Shown: positions 12,790-26,483, numbered from the stretch's first letter. The stretch is 64,000 nucleotides of DNA from Salticus scenicus (GCA_963930645.1 OZ005648.1:270145830-270209829), one strand, 5' to 3'. Translations and numbers: made by a program. Notes: generated by a model not told the origin, from the sequence alone.

Positions 12790-13690
12790 TCTGATTACTT
12801 CTATATTATTTACCTCTTTTTTCATAAATTAATATGTATATAGTGTGTTATTTTGAGCGATTATATATATAGCAAATTATGAAAACCCGCATGTGCACTA
12901 GCGCCACCTATATTCCGTGTGGCGCGAATTTGTTGAGTGGGATTATTGAGATGTTTTTAGTATTTGGAATCGAAACTAAACTGCAGGGGCGCTCTTGGCA
13001 CTGGATTACGGAGCATTAAATTAGACGTCACCTGCGCCCCTATCTGTCCATTCGTCAACTTTTATTACCGAACCATTTTAAGTTGTTGATTTTTTATTTT
13101 TAGTGTTTTAAGTAATTAAATTGTTAATTAATTGCCGCTTTTTTAAAAACTATATTCCTCCCTCAATTAAAACTGGGAAGAGAAGATACTCATCATTTTT
13201 TTATTTATTCGAGCAAATAAAATTTCTTGGACATAAGTCAATAAAGGTATTAATCTTTTTTTTTTTTTTTTTTTTTTTTTAAGCTTAAGATGCGATATAT
13301 ATTTTTTTAAATTATTTTAATTATATTTAAAAATATTTTTTTGTGTGTACATTTAAAAATTCTACTGAAAAAGATCATTAATAATTTTTTAAAACATTCT
13401 TAATATTTATTTATTTTTTCACTATTAAAAGAAAATACTTAGTCGTATCCACTTTTTTTTTCTTTCTTTTTAAAGACTGTTTTTACTAAAATCTTTTTTA
13501 TTTATTTATTTTATTTTATTTTATTTATTTATTTATTTTATTTATTTATTTCATAATCATCTAATATCATTTTAATCACATTTGCATTTATGTGTAAATA
13601 TCCACGATGACATTTTTATATTCCATTGTTGTGCTTTAATAATGCAACGAATTACTTTTAATTTACAAAAGCACCAATTATTCCAAAAAA
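12790..13690. other. Intronic sequence after the exon
   Basis: The first 300 bases include a relatively GC-rich, non-repetitive patch at 12885-13060 (for example GCGCCACCTATATTCC and TGCAGGGGCGCTCTTGG). After that the sequence is poly-T and (TTTA)n. No gene is seen. Confidence 0.45.
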
Positions 13691-13699
13691 CGTGTTGCA

Positions 13700-13990
13700 T
13701 TAACAGATTTTTAACGTCGAAGCATTTTCTATTTTGAACAGTAAGCCCCGCCTTTTAGCGTTATTTATTAAAATGATTTCACGTATTCATGATTAAATTA
13801 TTCAAATTTTATTCTTAGTAATTGATTCCACAGATGTCACAGGCATATATATGCATCTGCAGCATATCGAGTGATAATTTAATTGTTAATGTAATTTTTT
13901 TTTTTTTTGTAAAGTATTTTCAGGGGAACGCCTGAAGGCGGGGCTCGTTTTTCATGAAAAACGTAAATTTACATTACCCGCAAGCAAACT
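13700..13990. mobile_element. PB-foldback element, short copy
   Basis: The core 13738-13947 has inverted ends: AGTAAGCCCCGCCTTTTAGC on the left and GAACGCCTGAAGGCGGGGCT on the right. The same pair, with the same flanking TATTTT(G/A)AACAGTAAG, is present in the longer copy at 57261-58271, so both belong to one family. Its outer TTAA termini are less clear here (TTAA at 13700 and near 13990). No coding capacity. Confidence 0.65.
13946..13963. repeat. 18-bp perfect palindrome
   Basis: CGTTTTTCATGAAAAACG reads identically on both strands. It sits immediately outside the right inverted end of the short PB-foldback copy and may be part of that element's terminus. Confidence 0.8.
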
Positions 13991-15400
13991 GTTAAAATAC
14001 TGTAACATTATAACATTAATTTCGTTAACTTATAAATGCAATAAGTGTTTCAGAAAATTTGATGTTTAATTTAGAAAATATTTTTTTTAGTCAGATTACT
14101 CCTGCTAATTACTGGGGAAAAAAAAGAAAATATTCTGTAATGTTATGATGTATTATTTTCTCTAATATTTTATTAGTAGATATAATAAAAATCATGCCAG
14201 GATTGTATTTTTTTATTTGCACTTATTTATAAAAATTAAAACAAACTTAAGTTTTCTCGCTAGTGCCATCATAAACATCATATTCATTTATTAAGAACAT
14301 ATAATTCAAAATACCATCGCTGTCTTTTTTTTTTTTTTTTTTTTTTTTTCCATTTAATATTAACTTTTTTCTTCAAATTAAAATAGTTATATTCTCATTT
14401 AAATATAAAATATATATACATATATAATTTATTTGCATAAAATCAAATTTTCATTTGCGAATGTTAACTTCAATAATTATTTCAATCGTCTATTTATATT
14501 TTTATCTTTACATTTTAAACCACAAAGGGAATATTCATTTATTTGAGAATAAAAATTTTCGAGAACCCGTGATTTTTCGTTTCTGGGATATCTTGGATTG
14601 GATTTTCTACATTTACTAACAAGCTAAATTACTTTGCTCTACAACGCAGTATAATAGTTCAGTTTAGAAGTAATGTCTATCAAATTGTTTGTATTTATGA
14701 ATTTGTTAGCAAGTTTCAAATACTCGTATGCTTCTCTATTTTCGTGAACACTTTCCTGATTGATTGATTTTCCAAACATTCTCAAAGTTTTACATTTGCC
14801 GTTTTCTCATTTGTTTCTACTCTTGAAATATATATTATATGTATATTAATTGAAAATTTTTATTTTATCTTTTAAGAGACAATATTTAAAAATTTCTTTT
14901 CACAGATTTAGAAAGTATTAAAACTAATTTTGACATTTAAAGATTATTCAAATAAATTTTATAGAAACAGTTCTGAAAAGTAAATCGATTTTTTTCATGA
15001 GATTTTATATTAAATAAGATATTATGCTCCTTATTTACAAAGTTAAATATTTTAGGGGTTATGTTTTACTTGTTTCTTAAAAAATTTAAATTAATAAGAT
15101 TCAAGATAATTAATTCTCACAAAATATAATGTATGTAGATACGACGATGTTTACGTCGATGAGACGGTTTTCTGTTTTGTTTGGCTCGAAAATTGTGCTT
15201 TTGTAAAATAAACTTTTTTGAACCCTGTTATACGGAAATTGAAATTCGAAAGGTCAATTAAGGGTAACTTTTAGATAATTTTATCTTTTATTTTTCGGGT
15301 ATATTGCTAATATTTACATTGAAAAAGAAAATTTTATAACTTATTTTTAGGGCTTATTGTTATTATTTCATTGAAAAAGAAATCAATTCAGAATGTTTTC

Positions 15401-15440
<40 letters not shown>

Positions 15441-18400
15441 ATAATAATAATAATAAATATATGAAAAAAGAGGGAGAGCGAATTTTTTCTTATAAATTAA
15501 AATGTGGGAAACCGACGAATAAAAATTTGAAAGGAAATATAATAAATATAGCTCAAACGTTATTAGCGATCGTTATTTTTATTATTATTATTTCAGTTTA
15601 TCTGTGTAGAAATGAAAATTTTTCGTGAGATAATTATATCAAAACGTTCCTGCATAATTTTTCAATTAATATATTATATTTTATAAAATGGAAACAGGTA
15701 AGAGAAGTTTTCATAGTATACTTTTATAATTAAAGTTCGCGATTTTTCAATAGCTTACAGTTAAAAATTATAACGCCAACTGAAAACGTTTTTATAAAAA
15801 AATTATGCACGATCTCTTTTTCTGATTGTTCTAGAAACATTCTAAAATTACGAAAATTTCTTGTTACCAAAAGAAAAGATGCCGGTATCAGTAAAGTTTA
15901 CTAAGGAAAGAAATGACCAAATGTGTTTCAAACATACCGGAAAGCACTGTACACAGTATTTTGTTTGGACTGAAGAAGATTCAACACACGTATCTCGCGA
16001 AGTATTTTGCTTCTTTGAATATTGAAACCTAATTTCTGAGCACTGGGATAAATACTTTGTCATAAAGAACAAAAATATATCATCTTTTATCGTAAGCATT
16101 TGCATTGAAGTAATTTTAGGCGTATTTAACGTGATCATTGCAAAAACATATTCAAACACGCGAACATTCGTAGAAAATTTTAGAAAACTAAATAAGATAA
16201 TGTGAATTTATCTTTTCGTCCCTCTCTCCTAGAATCACTAAATAAAAACGGAATTGAGTATTTTAGGAACAAGCACATGTATTTTGTTATAAATTGTTGT
16301 AATAGTGAAAATTTCGTAAATTTGAAACTAGTCGTAACTTTTCTATATAAGAAAGACAAAAAATATCAAAGATATATATATATAATTCGAAGTTTTTTTT
16401 ACGGAAAATATTTGGAACTACGTTTGTGCTCACAAGCTGTTTGTAATTTTATAGTTCTATGTGCAGTAATTTTTGCTGTAAAATTTCACAGAAAAGCTAC
16501 AATTTGTTCTTTAGAGTACCAAAATAGAAGATCTTAATAATGTATTTTGTTATTGATTGACATAATAATAATAATAAATAAATAAATAAATAATTTAGCT
16601 GCAAACATTTACAGGATATATTTATTTATTTTATTTATTTATTTATTTTGTCGGACTGTTTATACAGTAAAATCTTCAAAATTATCATATGTTTCAGTAA
16701 TTTTTACTCGAAATATAAATTTAAAAAAATAAAAAAAGAGGGTTAAGGGGAAGGAGAATGAAGTAGAAGTATCGCCTATAACAAAATTTTGTTAATATAA
16801 TATATTGGCATAAAACAAAATAATAATAAATAAATAAATAAAATAAGCAAATAAATTTATTTGATAAACTATTTCTTTTTTTATGCATTATAATAAATGT
16901 ATGGATATTTTCGTGTATGTACACATATATGCATGATTCGGAACAAAAATATTTTCTAACATTTGCAGTGCGATATTACTATGTACAGCAATTTTGCGTT
17001 AAAAGTTAGGACAATTAAAATAATTTGTACTCAAAATTATACCCTATTTAATTTTAAAAAGTTGATAATTTAGCTCCGAATATTTAAAATAAAATTTACT
17101 GTTATTTTGCAGATGTTTATCAATGTTATTTGTAAAACTGTCACATCACTACGTATTTTTTTATGAAACATATATTTTTAAAAAGAAAAGTAAGATCATT
17201 TATAGCAAAGGTTTTTCTTACAAAAATTTCTTCGCTACACAAATTGAAGAAAAATATTTATTATACATTAAACATGTTAAATTCGTAAAATACCTTTAAA
17301 AGAAAATTACTTGAAAATAATTCAATGAACTCTTTTTTTTTTTTTTTTTTTTTTTTTAATAATGAATCGACAACAGATAAATTCCAAAATACATAAAAAT
17401 TCATTCTCTTACATTTAAGTATATTTATAAATAATGTTTTTTATGAAATTATTAATCAAGATTAGTTTTACTACTGTTAAGTAATCAAATAATTTATTAA
17501 ATATAATATATGTATAATACAGGAGATTTTGCCACTTTTATATAGAACTATATAGAATCTTGATTAATTAAATGTAGATTAATCTGATATATATGAAATA
17601 GTACTAATTTGATATAGAAATATATAGAATTTTAAATAAAATCAGTTTAAAATTCTTATACGTATTTTTTTTTTTTTTTTTTTTTTTAATATGATATATC
17701 ATTTGTATATTTTTTTAATTTTTAAATTTCTTAAATTTTTGATTGAATTCTTATAAGTTATTTAATTACAATAATAATCTACAAAAAAATAAAAATAAAT
17801 AAATAAATAATACAATCTTCTTTTAAATAAAATTTATTAGTATGTTAAATTAAATTGTAATGATATATAAACATACTTTTACACGATAGATGGCAGTTTT
17901 CAACCACTGAGTTATAATTTCGTATTATTTCATAACAAGGGTGATTGCATATTTCCTAATTTCAGGAATTTTTGTTGAATATATTTCCTTTTTTTTTTCA
18001 GGGTTCTGTGTTGAGAGAAAACTGTTTCTCATGAAAATTTAGGAATATCTTTTATAATTTAATAGTATTTATTTTGATTTAGTGGGAGGGGGGACATATA
18101 TTTTTATGTTTACAATAATAATAATAATAATAATGTAATTGCATCATGGCCTTTTTTTAATAATAATAATAATAATAATAATTTCTGATTTTTTAAAAGT
18201 TAGGTCACAATCATCCCTGTATTAAAGTCATAGAAAATATAGTTTATTATCATTATATGATTTTATTTTATTTTAATATTATTTTTATAATACATCTTTA
18301 ATTAATATGATGTATTGTAAATCGTTTTTTTTTCCCTCCATTTTATATTAAAGGTAAAAATTAATTGAGATACTTACTTAGAGACCTTAGATATAGTATT

Positions 18401-18900
18401 TTTATATTTTTCTGATCCACTAAACTTGACAAATGACGAAGACAGCTCAAATCTTTCAATATTTTGAATGCCACTTAACGCGTGTATGTATTTATTTCTC
18501 CATGCTATATCTATGGTAATTTCTCATTTATGTTTTTTCTTAAATTTGTGCAATTTTTCCAAATCTATTTCATAATTCCTCGCGAGATAGAACGTACACT
18601 ATAGCATTTGGCTTAATATGGCCGCTATAGTCTGAAATCTTGAAAATTTTTATGTTAACTCTTCAGTTTTTGAGCTTTTTTCAACTTTTTAATAAGATTT
18701 TCATTATTATTATTATTATTATTATTATTTTAATGTCTGTACGTTTATATATCTGTTTGTCTGTATCGCGACAACTGTTGTAAAATAAGTTGAAATTTTA
18801 TTAAGTTGATTAAGTTGAAAATTTTTCTAAAATAATGTTTGTGAGATATCCAGAATTAGTTTTGTTTATTTGATTCATTTGTTCAAAATATAAAACATAT
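13990..18900. other. AT-rich noncoding DNA with microsatellites
   Basis: No gene is seen. Contents include poly-T near 14325-14349, 17331-17356 and 17666-17687, (CA)n at 15405-15435 with (AAT)n beside it, (TAAA)n near 16575 and 16815, and (ATA)n arrays at about 18113-18136 and 18158-18183. Frames such as 15371-15628 (a run of Thr-His from the CA repeat), 15848-16159 and 16202-16537 have no recognisable domain and the same composition as flanking DNA. Confidence 0.55.
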
Positions 18901-18927
18901 TCTTCAAAATCATTTTTTTTGCTTAGT

Positions 18928-19822
18928 TCTATATGTATAAGAAGAAAGTATTGCGTTCATGAAGATTTTCTACACATGATGATTTCGTTGGATTTACACA
19001 TTACGAGATGTCCTGAACACGACTAGACCAATTTTTTAAAATGTTATGTTAAGTCTATGCGTTACCCAAATTTAGTGAACGCTGTATCTCACGAACCAAT
19101 AAATGGAATACAACAAAACTTTATATTTGGTTGGAACTTGACTTTGTTTAATTAGTGCTTATTAGATTTTAGGATATCAAGCAGCAATGCTTTCTCTAAT
19201 TTCCCCCCAGTTAAAAGAATGCTAGATTTCTGTATCCATTGTGTTCAACTGTACAAATCTTCATACGTATGAGGCCATGATGGAAAAACTCTGTTAATTC
19301 ATTTTAAGTTCATATCGGCCATCAAGTGGCGCTGCTGTGCAGTCAACACCGACAATGTAATATCATCCCTTATATGTTATATAAATACATCAAACTCTGT
19401 ATGTGAGTTTGGTGCATTTATATTTTGAAAGTAATGATATTATATTATAAAAAATTATGGTTGTTAAACTTTTTGTGCATATCGGACGATCTGTACTATG
19501 CGGCAATACTTATCGTTTGCGTCAATTCTACATCACAATTGTATTAAACTCGGTATGTGAGATAAGCATTATGAAAAATTATTCTGACTCAATTTCTGTC
19601 TATATTGGACGGCAGGCGGTGCTTCTGTTATTTACTTCATGCGCTTTTTCAGATGGCTATATCTCAGCATTTATCGGTTAAAATTGCACTAAATTGCATA
19701 CATGAAATATTTATTCTGAGAAGTTACGTTAATTAAATATTTATGCATGTTAACCGATAAGTGGTTATTGTTATGTAGAATGATATAGAAGTAAAAGTTT
19801 TGTAATGGCCTCAGTATACTAG
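18928..19822 (+). mobile_element. Helitron-like dispersed repeat, near full-length copy
   Basis: The copy begins TCTATATGTATAAGAAGAAA and ends GTATACTAG followed by T. A 5' TC and a 3' CTRR followed by T are Helitron hallmarks, but I see no clear GC-rich 3' hairpin and no A before the TC, so the class is inferred. Landmarks shared with the other copies are GGATTTACACATT, TGTCCTGAACACGA, GTATCTCACGAACCAAT and GGCGCTGCTGTGC-like modules at about 19325, 19475, 19610 and 19745. Each module carries a 'CATATCGGCC...GGTGGCGCTGCT' start and a 'TATCTCAGC' stretch. The 74-codon frame at 19457-19681 lies inside the repeat and is not a gene. Confidence 0.55.
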
Positions 19823-19839
19823 TTTTCTAAAGCATTGAT

Positions 19840-21440
19840 TTATCCTGTTGAATTTTTTTAATACTTAAAAAATTATAATTCACTGAGAAAGAAAAAAAAA
19901 AAAAAAAAAGAGAGAAGAAAAAGAAAGATGTGTATTCACTTAAATGCTAAATTTTGGTTTTAAACTCTCACAATATAGATCGCGCTAAAATAAGCCAATA
20001 CATACGAAATTTGCTCTGTAAATTTACAAAAATGGATATCTTTAAACTAGAATTGGGATATAATTTTCCAGAGTTCCTCCACGTGTAGAAAAAGTCAAGA
20101 GTGCTGCTAGTAAAGTGGGCACTTTTTTGTTTCCTGAAGGCAGTTTTGGTCTCTTAAAAGCATATTTTGCATTCATAATTCAGACACTATATGTAAATCT
20201 TTTCAAATATTGCACAGGATGGAATGATAAATATCTCACGAAGAAGTGGAAAATTTAAATAAAAAATAAACAGAATCCAAATAATAAACACAGACGGTAA
20301 ATAGTACTTCTTCAGGGGCATTGATCGAATATTACATGCAAAATAGGTGTATTTCTGTAACTCTGTAAGCTTAAAGCCAAAATTTACGGAGTTCAATGCC
20401 CTAATCAATAAAACAGGAATGCAAAGTATTTAATACATAAAATTCATAGTAAGGTAAAATAAAATTTAAAGGAGAAAATAACTTATTGACATAAAAGAGA
20501 AAATCTCTCTCTCTACACACACAAGAAAAATAAATTTATTTTACTTTTGCTTATTACTATTGTATGAACGAATGTTGTTGGTCATACACAATAGTTTTAT
20601 CCTATTTATACGGTGTATCATTTACTTTCAATTTAAAGATCGTTTTCTCCTGAATTGCGTAAATATGATTTAGGATCTCTTAAAACAATTTTGCATCGAT
20701 ATTTCCTTTGACCCTTATCCCTTAGTCGCAACAAGCTATAATAATACTATTTTTAGTACGTGTTTAACTGTTTTTCCGCCCTATTCAATTTTACACCCCT
20801 GGGTCTGAATGGCTGCATTTCTGAACAAGCATGAAAGTTCCGCTTTTCTTTAACAAAACCAAATCCAGTATTCATACCGATTAAAATCCTCATATAAGTA
20901 CTATTATAATGCATACTGCACGGGGTTGTTTACGCGATCATGCATGATTTAAAAAAAAAAAAAAAAATGTCCGCTCATTTTAAATTATAATAACTTCTGT
21001 ACCGATGTGTTACGGTCAAGCTATAAATAAGTTCACAAAGTAGTATCATGATGCATATAAATTTACAATTACAATGTATATAAATTTGCATATAATTGCG
21101 AGCGAATTAGAATAAATAGGTAGAAAATAAATAGAAAGAGTGCAGATACATAAAAACTCCATAAAAATATGTACTCCTCATACAATTTATCAAATGTGCA
21201 TGCAGGTATAGCAAAGAAGAAGAAGAAGAAATCTCTTAACGTTTTCCGGTAGTTGTCTTTTAATAGTTTTACTGAGACTGCCATGTAAGTGTTTTAGAGC
21301 GTTTAGGCCGGCAAAGGTTACATGCTAAAATTCTTATAAAGAAATGGTTGATTTGATAATTAATATATCGATTGGTAGCTTTCCCATTATAATTCGAAGG
21401 GAAAAAATTGCTTTAAAAAATGTTTATGTTTTGGTATGTG
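19840..21440. other. Noncoding DNA, no recognised element
   Basis: I see no gene. A poly-A/purine run is at 19889-19930. Minus frames 20187-20408 and 21069-21284 lack domains. The stretch 20560-20950 is a little more complex than average but holds no recognisable motif. Confidence 0.45.
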
Positions 21441-21447
21441 AATGAAA

Positions 21448-22443
21448 AGGCAACTACTAGGCTCAGATTCAGCGCGAAATTCTATAATGCAAAACGCAAT
21501 AAGAGTGCAATATTTTTAATATGAGTGGGATGTAAGGTGTAACATTTGTGGACGATGGAGCAAGAAGAGTACTATTTTTTCAACCAAAGGGCAAAAAAAA
21601 TCGCAGCGTCCTCCATATATTGTGTGGTGAAAACTATGAATTCCCTACCTCGTTTATGTATAAATATAGCATCCAATGAAGCCTTATTTTAAAAACAAAT
21701 AATGTTAAAAGAAGAAATATCTTGCAGTATTCATACGATACATATTTTTATTTTTTCGGTATAAGAATGCATTCTTTCTGAAGAAAATCTCAGAGATTGT
21801 TCATAATCGAGCAAGAAGAATAAAAGACAAATTATAGTTTCCTTAAAACTTTGCATTTAACATAGGCTCCCATAATTTTTTTATTGCGAGGAATGGGGGG
21901 AGGGAATTATTGTTTAGGTGCTTATTTGTATATAAATAAATATTAATTTTCCATAAAAAATATCGCACTTTCTTTAAATGAACATAGTGTTCCATAATAG
22001 CCATCTTACATATAAATTTGTTTGGCATGCTACAGAAGCTGAGATATAGCCTTCACATAAGCACGTAAAATTGCAGCATGAGAACGCCAAAATGCATTTC
22101 ATAATGGCCCTTTTCACAGATTAAGTTTTATGCACTTATACATAGAGAAGGCTAAGATAAGGTTTCCTTCCTTATGAAAGGGGAAATTGTAGATTACAGC
22201 ACTGGCGATATATATATATACAAAACTTAATCAGCAGAAATTTATGTCAAGGTCCAAACAAATGTAAAGTTTTATAGAATTCCGTTCACTGCTTCGCGAG
22301 ATACAGCGTCCTGCAAAATTTTGGTAATACCACGTACATAGACAGACGTTTTCTAAAAATGGTCAAATTGTGTTCAGGTCATTTCAAAATCTGTAAATCC
22401 ATCGAAAATCGGAAGCGAAAAATTATCAAAAATTCAATATATT
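21448..22443 (-). mobile_element. Helitron-like dispersed repeat, reverse copy
   Basis: The clearest part is 22200-22443, which read in reverse matches the head of the other copies: GGATTTACAGATTTTG, TGACC(T)GAACACAA, AGACAGAC-type sequence and CGCGAAGCAGTGAACGGAAT. Farther left, GAAGCTGAGATATAGCC near 22035 is the reverse of the TATCTCAGCTTC module. The leftward limit near 21448 rests on a weak match (GGCAACTACTAG) to the CTAGTTGCC junction at 52887 and is uncertain. Confidence 0.5.
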
Positions 22444-22641
22444 TTTCTTGTGTAATATGGCTGAAAGTAAAAATGCTTTCTGTTTATTTTTTATATTTAT
22501 TTATTTATTATACCTAAAAAATAAAGTTATGATCTAAAAATCATGTTTTTAAACTGTCTCAGATGCAGTTGTTTTTTGTATTTTTTTGAAAAATTAAATA
22601 AGCAAAAAGATGCGTTTTAATAATTTCTCCGAGCAGACTAT

Positions 22642-22713
22642 TATAATGTAAAGATATTCAACACTGTAAACCGATAATATAATGTAAAGATATTCAACAC
22701 TGTAAACCGATAA
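22642..22713. repeat. Exact 36-bp tandem duplication
   Basis: Two identical 36-bp units, 22642-22677 and 22678-22713, each begin TATAATGTAAAGATATTCAA and end with CCGATAA. The exact identity in otherwise fast-decaying AT-rich DNA suggests a recent slippage or unequal exchange, or an assembly artefact. Confidence 0.9.
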
Positions 22714-22719
22714 TTTTAT

Positions 22720-24269
22720 TTTTCTTTATGATTGAAATTAACCAGCAGTTATTTACTTAAATATTATATTCCAGTTTTCAATTATTAATTGTATTTTGTT
22801 TTGGAGTATTTTTTTTTTTTTAATGAATTCTTTATTCTAACGAAACTCTGATATATTTAATAATTCGATACAACATAATGCTGCATATTGTCTGGTAAAT
22901 TCTCTATTGCTTTTAGTAATAACAAATTTAAATATAAAAAATAAAAATAAAGAGATAAATTCATTCGACTGTAAATACTTTATTCAATTTTTAAAGATTT
23001 GATTTAATTTAAATTAAAACCACTCTATTTAAATTACAGATAGCATGTTTATTATTTGTTTGCCTTTTATATATATATATAACTTCTTTTTGTACATGTT
23101 AGATTTAAATATTTCAGATAAGCAATGAAAAAAAAAAAATCTTTCGCTTGATTTGTTATTTAAATGAAATGCAAATGTAAAAATTTCCGAATAAAAAAGA
23201 TTCACTTAGGCCTCTTGAGATGTTTTACTTCAACTTAAAAGAAGATTAGTTTGTAAGATATTTGTAGATTGCTGGTAAGATATTTCTTTACCACCGTTAA
23301 TTTTTTCTTCTCTTTCTACCTCCCATTTCTCCGCCACTTCCCCTTTTCGTGCAAACGACAAGTAGGTGTTTTGCTTAAAACAAATAAAAATAAAAATGCT
23401 AAATTATATTACGAATCTTTAACGCTTATGAAAAATATTTTTGTTTACGGATATATTTAGAAATATTCGATACAAGAAAAAATAAATAAAATGATAATAA
23501 TAATCCAGCTTTGAAGTATTATCAGATCTTAAAACCGAAAAAGTAAATAATAATAATAATAATAATGAAGTAAAATAAAACAAATTTGTTAGTTCGTTTA
23601 TAAGAAGGGGAAAATATAAATATTTTAATAGACTTATTTTTCTATCTGGATTATTTATTTCAGTAAAAGTGTATTCTTATAGTTTTTCAGTATTAGTATT
23701 TGACACGATAGTCACTTTAAATTTTATTTATTTATTTACAAAAAAGTTTTAGATTTATGAAAATTCCTACTTAATATACATGCATAATTTATATGTATTG
23801 TATGTCCCTTATTATCGAATATGCCCGTAATCTCTGGGCCTATACTAAGAAATATTTAGGGCCTCAAAGCTGCAATATTTGTTATTTAAAAAATGTATAT
23901 TATTTTAGAGTAAAAAAAAAAATTCATGTATAAAGAGTAAATGAAGTAACATTTATTTTGCATCATAATTTTTAAATGCATTTCAGCCGGAAAAAAAAAA
24001 AAAAAAAAAAAAAAAATCAGAGGGGTTCAAACTTTAGTATATAATGTTGAGAGTTAAAAATGAAGAATAAAAAAAATTGTCGACAATCTGCAAAAATTCG
24101 AGGGGTGTTAAACCCTCTTTGGCTACGGCCGTGCCTTTCAGTATCAACATTCTTCTTTTCAACATGTACCACACTACCCCTTGAGATTGGTCGCCAATTA
24201 CCCATTGCGTAAATATTTCATTGTACATGCAAAAGTAAACGCATAACTTTAACTTTAAGATAATTTTTT

Positions 24270-24304
<35 letters not shown>

Positions 24305-25170
24305 TATAAAAATGTATGACACTTATAAAAGTTTCAGAAAGCCAGCTGACATTTTTATTAGGCTAAAATTAAATATATTAAACCTTGGGAAGATATATTG
24401 CTTGACAAGCATGAGCTCGATCGAAATATATCAGCTTTTCTTTAAATAAATTTAATTTCATGATAATGTTAGAAAATTATGCGTTTCATCTCTGCTTATT
24501 TTCTCAATTATGCTAGTTTCAATTATGGCATTTTTATTTTATTTTATTTTATTTTTTTTTTTTTAGCACTTTGTTGTACACAACACACGGATTGGGGAGA
24601 GGAAGGGGGCCTCCAAGTGACTGTCGGCTTATATTATTAGAGAGTTTTATTAGGACCCTGTAATCGTACATTTATATTGCGCTTCATATAGTTTAATAAA
24701 GATAAGAAACTGTGTTTTCAGTTTTTAACAATATATATGTGTATTTACAACTTTTAAGCACAAACAAACAAAAATTAATTGTATACACAAGTCCTGATCC
24801 TTAAAATTTTAAAATCTTTATTACTATTATCAGTATTATTGAGACTTCAAGAGTTTAAAAAATCTGTATGTAGAATAAAAATTAAAACTACGACTAAATG
24901 AAAGAGAGTAGTCGAAATCCCCACTCACGCACACATTCAATCTTAACTCAAAAATATTTCCCAGAAAAGTACATTTTTTGTTTGGATGTACATATTATTT
25001 TAAAATTTTACCTTCTCCTTTTTCCTCTAAATCGAGGACTGCTTGCAAACCTGAAATAATACTAATTTTTTTTCAGTTGATGTTATTTATTCTTCTCACT
25101 ATAAAAATAGTTAGCTACATTTTAATTCTATCACCAAAATAAATCATCAAATTAAACACCTTCATAAAAC
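22720..25170. other. AT-rich noncoding DNA
   Basis: No gene is seen. Poly-A at about 23992-24016 and poly-T at 24266-24301 flank a stretch (24018-24235) listed separately. Purine-rich GGATTGGGGAGAGGAAGGGG lies at 24590-24609. Remaining frames have no recognisable domain. Confidence 0.5.
24017..24235 (-). repeat. Probable interspersed repeat (GGCCGTAGCCAAAGAGGG type)
   Basis: Read on the minus strand this segment carries GGCACGGCCGTAGCCAAAGA followed by GGGTTTAACACCCCTCGAA and a second GAACCCCTCTGA box near its end. This motif pair is familiar to me from noncoding interspersed repeats in arthropod genomes, though I cannot name the family. Two overlapping minus frames (24017-24205, 24034-24228) use it in different frames, which argues against coding. 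Confidence 0.4.
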
Positions 25171-25179
25171 TTATAATCG

Positions 25180-26040
25180 ACATTCACCTTATTTTGTACA
25201 TGTTTTGAAGTGTTATCCGCGATATTAACTGTCATAATGCGAATCGACAGTAATTACGCGTTCGATATGCCCTGAGCCTGTTTATCGTGCGCTGATGTCG
25301 GCTTCCTCGTGATCCTGCTTTAGAGATATTGAACAGTACTTCCTGAAATCGCCTGAACATTTTCCAAATATCTTCGTTCGACTCAGCTTGCAAGCAGTAT
25401 CGTTCACCGAAGTTGGAGAGAGATATCTTATGCCTCGACAAACCCTGGAGCGTTTGGATCGTTAGCATAGCATGTCATCCATCCATCCATCTATCCTAGA
25501 ATCCTGTATACCTGTCCGTTCCAGGAATTGATTCTATCTTCAGTCTACCCTCTCCCTCTTCTCCGATGTGATGAGACTGCAGAATGTGCGGAGTGTTTGC
25601 AATATCCGGCGAGGCGTGGTACACAACTTGCGAACTCGAGCGTGTTCTCTGGTCTGCAACTGCATCACTCCTATTCCTCCCTCCAAGGCATCCGACATTT
25701 GTAGTTCTGGCATAAAAGCCGACAGGATTAAAACGGAAAAGAGCAGCGCCGCATAATTTGGGAAAACTCAGCAGAAATCGAAGGAAATCACTTTTCTGCG
25801 CCTCTATTCTTCTTTCAGCAGTGAGTGAAAGAGAGAGAGAACCATTTTTATCCTCGCAAAACCATTACCCAGTTCTTGCCGACTAGCGTTTCCTTGATAG
25901 TGGTGAAGTTTTGCCATCACCACTACTAGGTGCCATTTTCGGAATAAATCGACCGGTCCGTTAATGTGCCGCAGCACTTTTCCGAAATACTCTGCCAAAC
26001 TGTATAATGTTAAGAGATCCGAGCATGCTTGACACATTTA
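25180..26040. promoter_or_regulatory. High-complexity noncoding island (candidate regulatory region)
   Basis: This roughly 860-bp block is much richer in G+C than its surroundings, has few homopolymers except a short GA run near 25828, and is not similar to any other part of the window. Short frames occur on both strands (25232-25468 minus, 25568-25756 plus, 25804-26037 minus), none with a recognisable domain, and I see no convincing splice sites to make them exons. A conserved noncoding element cluster or an unrecognised noncoding exon would both fit. It contains a small (CCAT)n run at 25476-25492. Confidence 0.35.
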
Positions 26041-26480
26041 ACGAAAAAATTATGCAATGGAATGTTTATTTATATGCCTCCTACAAAAGTAGCAGGCAGT
26101 TTCTAATAGTTAGAATTTGTTCTACAGTACCACAGCAGAAAAAGTCACACTTACTTGTTCTGTATCATCAAAAGAGATTTCGATGAACATCCTAATCCCC
26201 CTTCCAAAGAAAAGAATAGGAAAATGCGCACTTTTTTATTAAACTTTTTTAACGTATCTAATAAAATCAATGTTTGTATTAAGTACACTTTTCATCGTTT
26301 ATTGCATAATCGATGTTCTCTTGTTCTCTCGATGTTTTGTTATACTAAATTAGAAGTCACTAAAGACAATCTTAAGTATGTCATCTGCGAGTATTTTGTA
26401 GCTAAATTCACAAAATGATATTTAAAACCCTCTCTAAGTTTTATTTTAAATTTTCTGGCGCTAGGTACTATATCTCTGAA
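26040..26480. other. Noncoding DNA, nothing recognised
   Basis: The 87-codon plus frame at 26155-26418 has ordinary amino-acid complexity but no recognisable domain, no adjacent splice signal I trust, and the base composition of the flanks. I do not call it a gene. Confidence 0.4.
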
Positions 26481-26483
26481 AAC

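Noticed and set aside
15371..15628. Frame with a run of Thr-His
   Set aside because: The run is translation of a (CA)n microsatellite; the rest is AT-rich with no domain.
16202..16537. 111-codon plus-strand frame
   Set aside because: Amino-acid content follows local AT-rich composition and no motif is recognised.
24589..24640. Purine-rich GGGGAGAGGAAGGGGG considered as a G-quadruplex
   Set aside because: G tracts are short and uneven; weaker than the block at 26519-26546.
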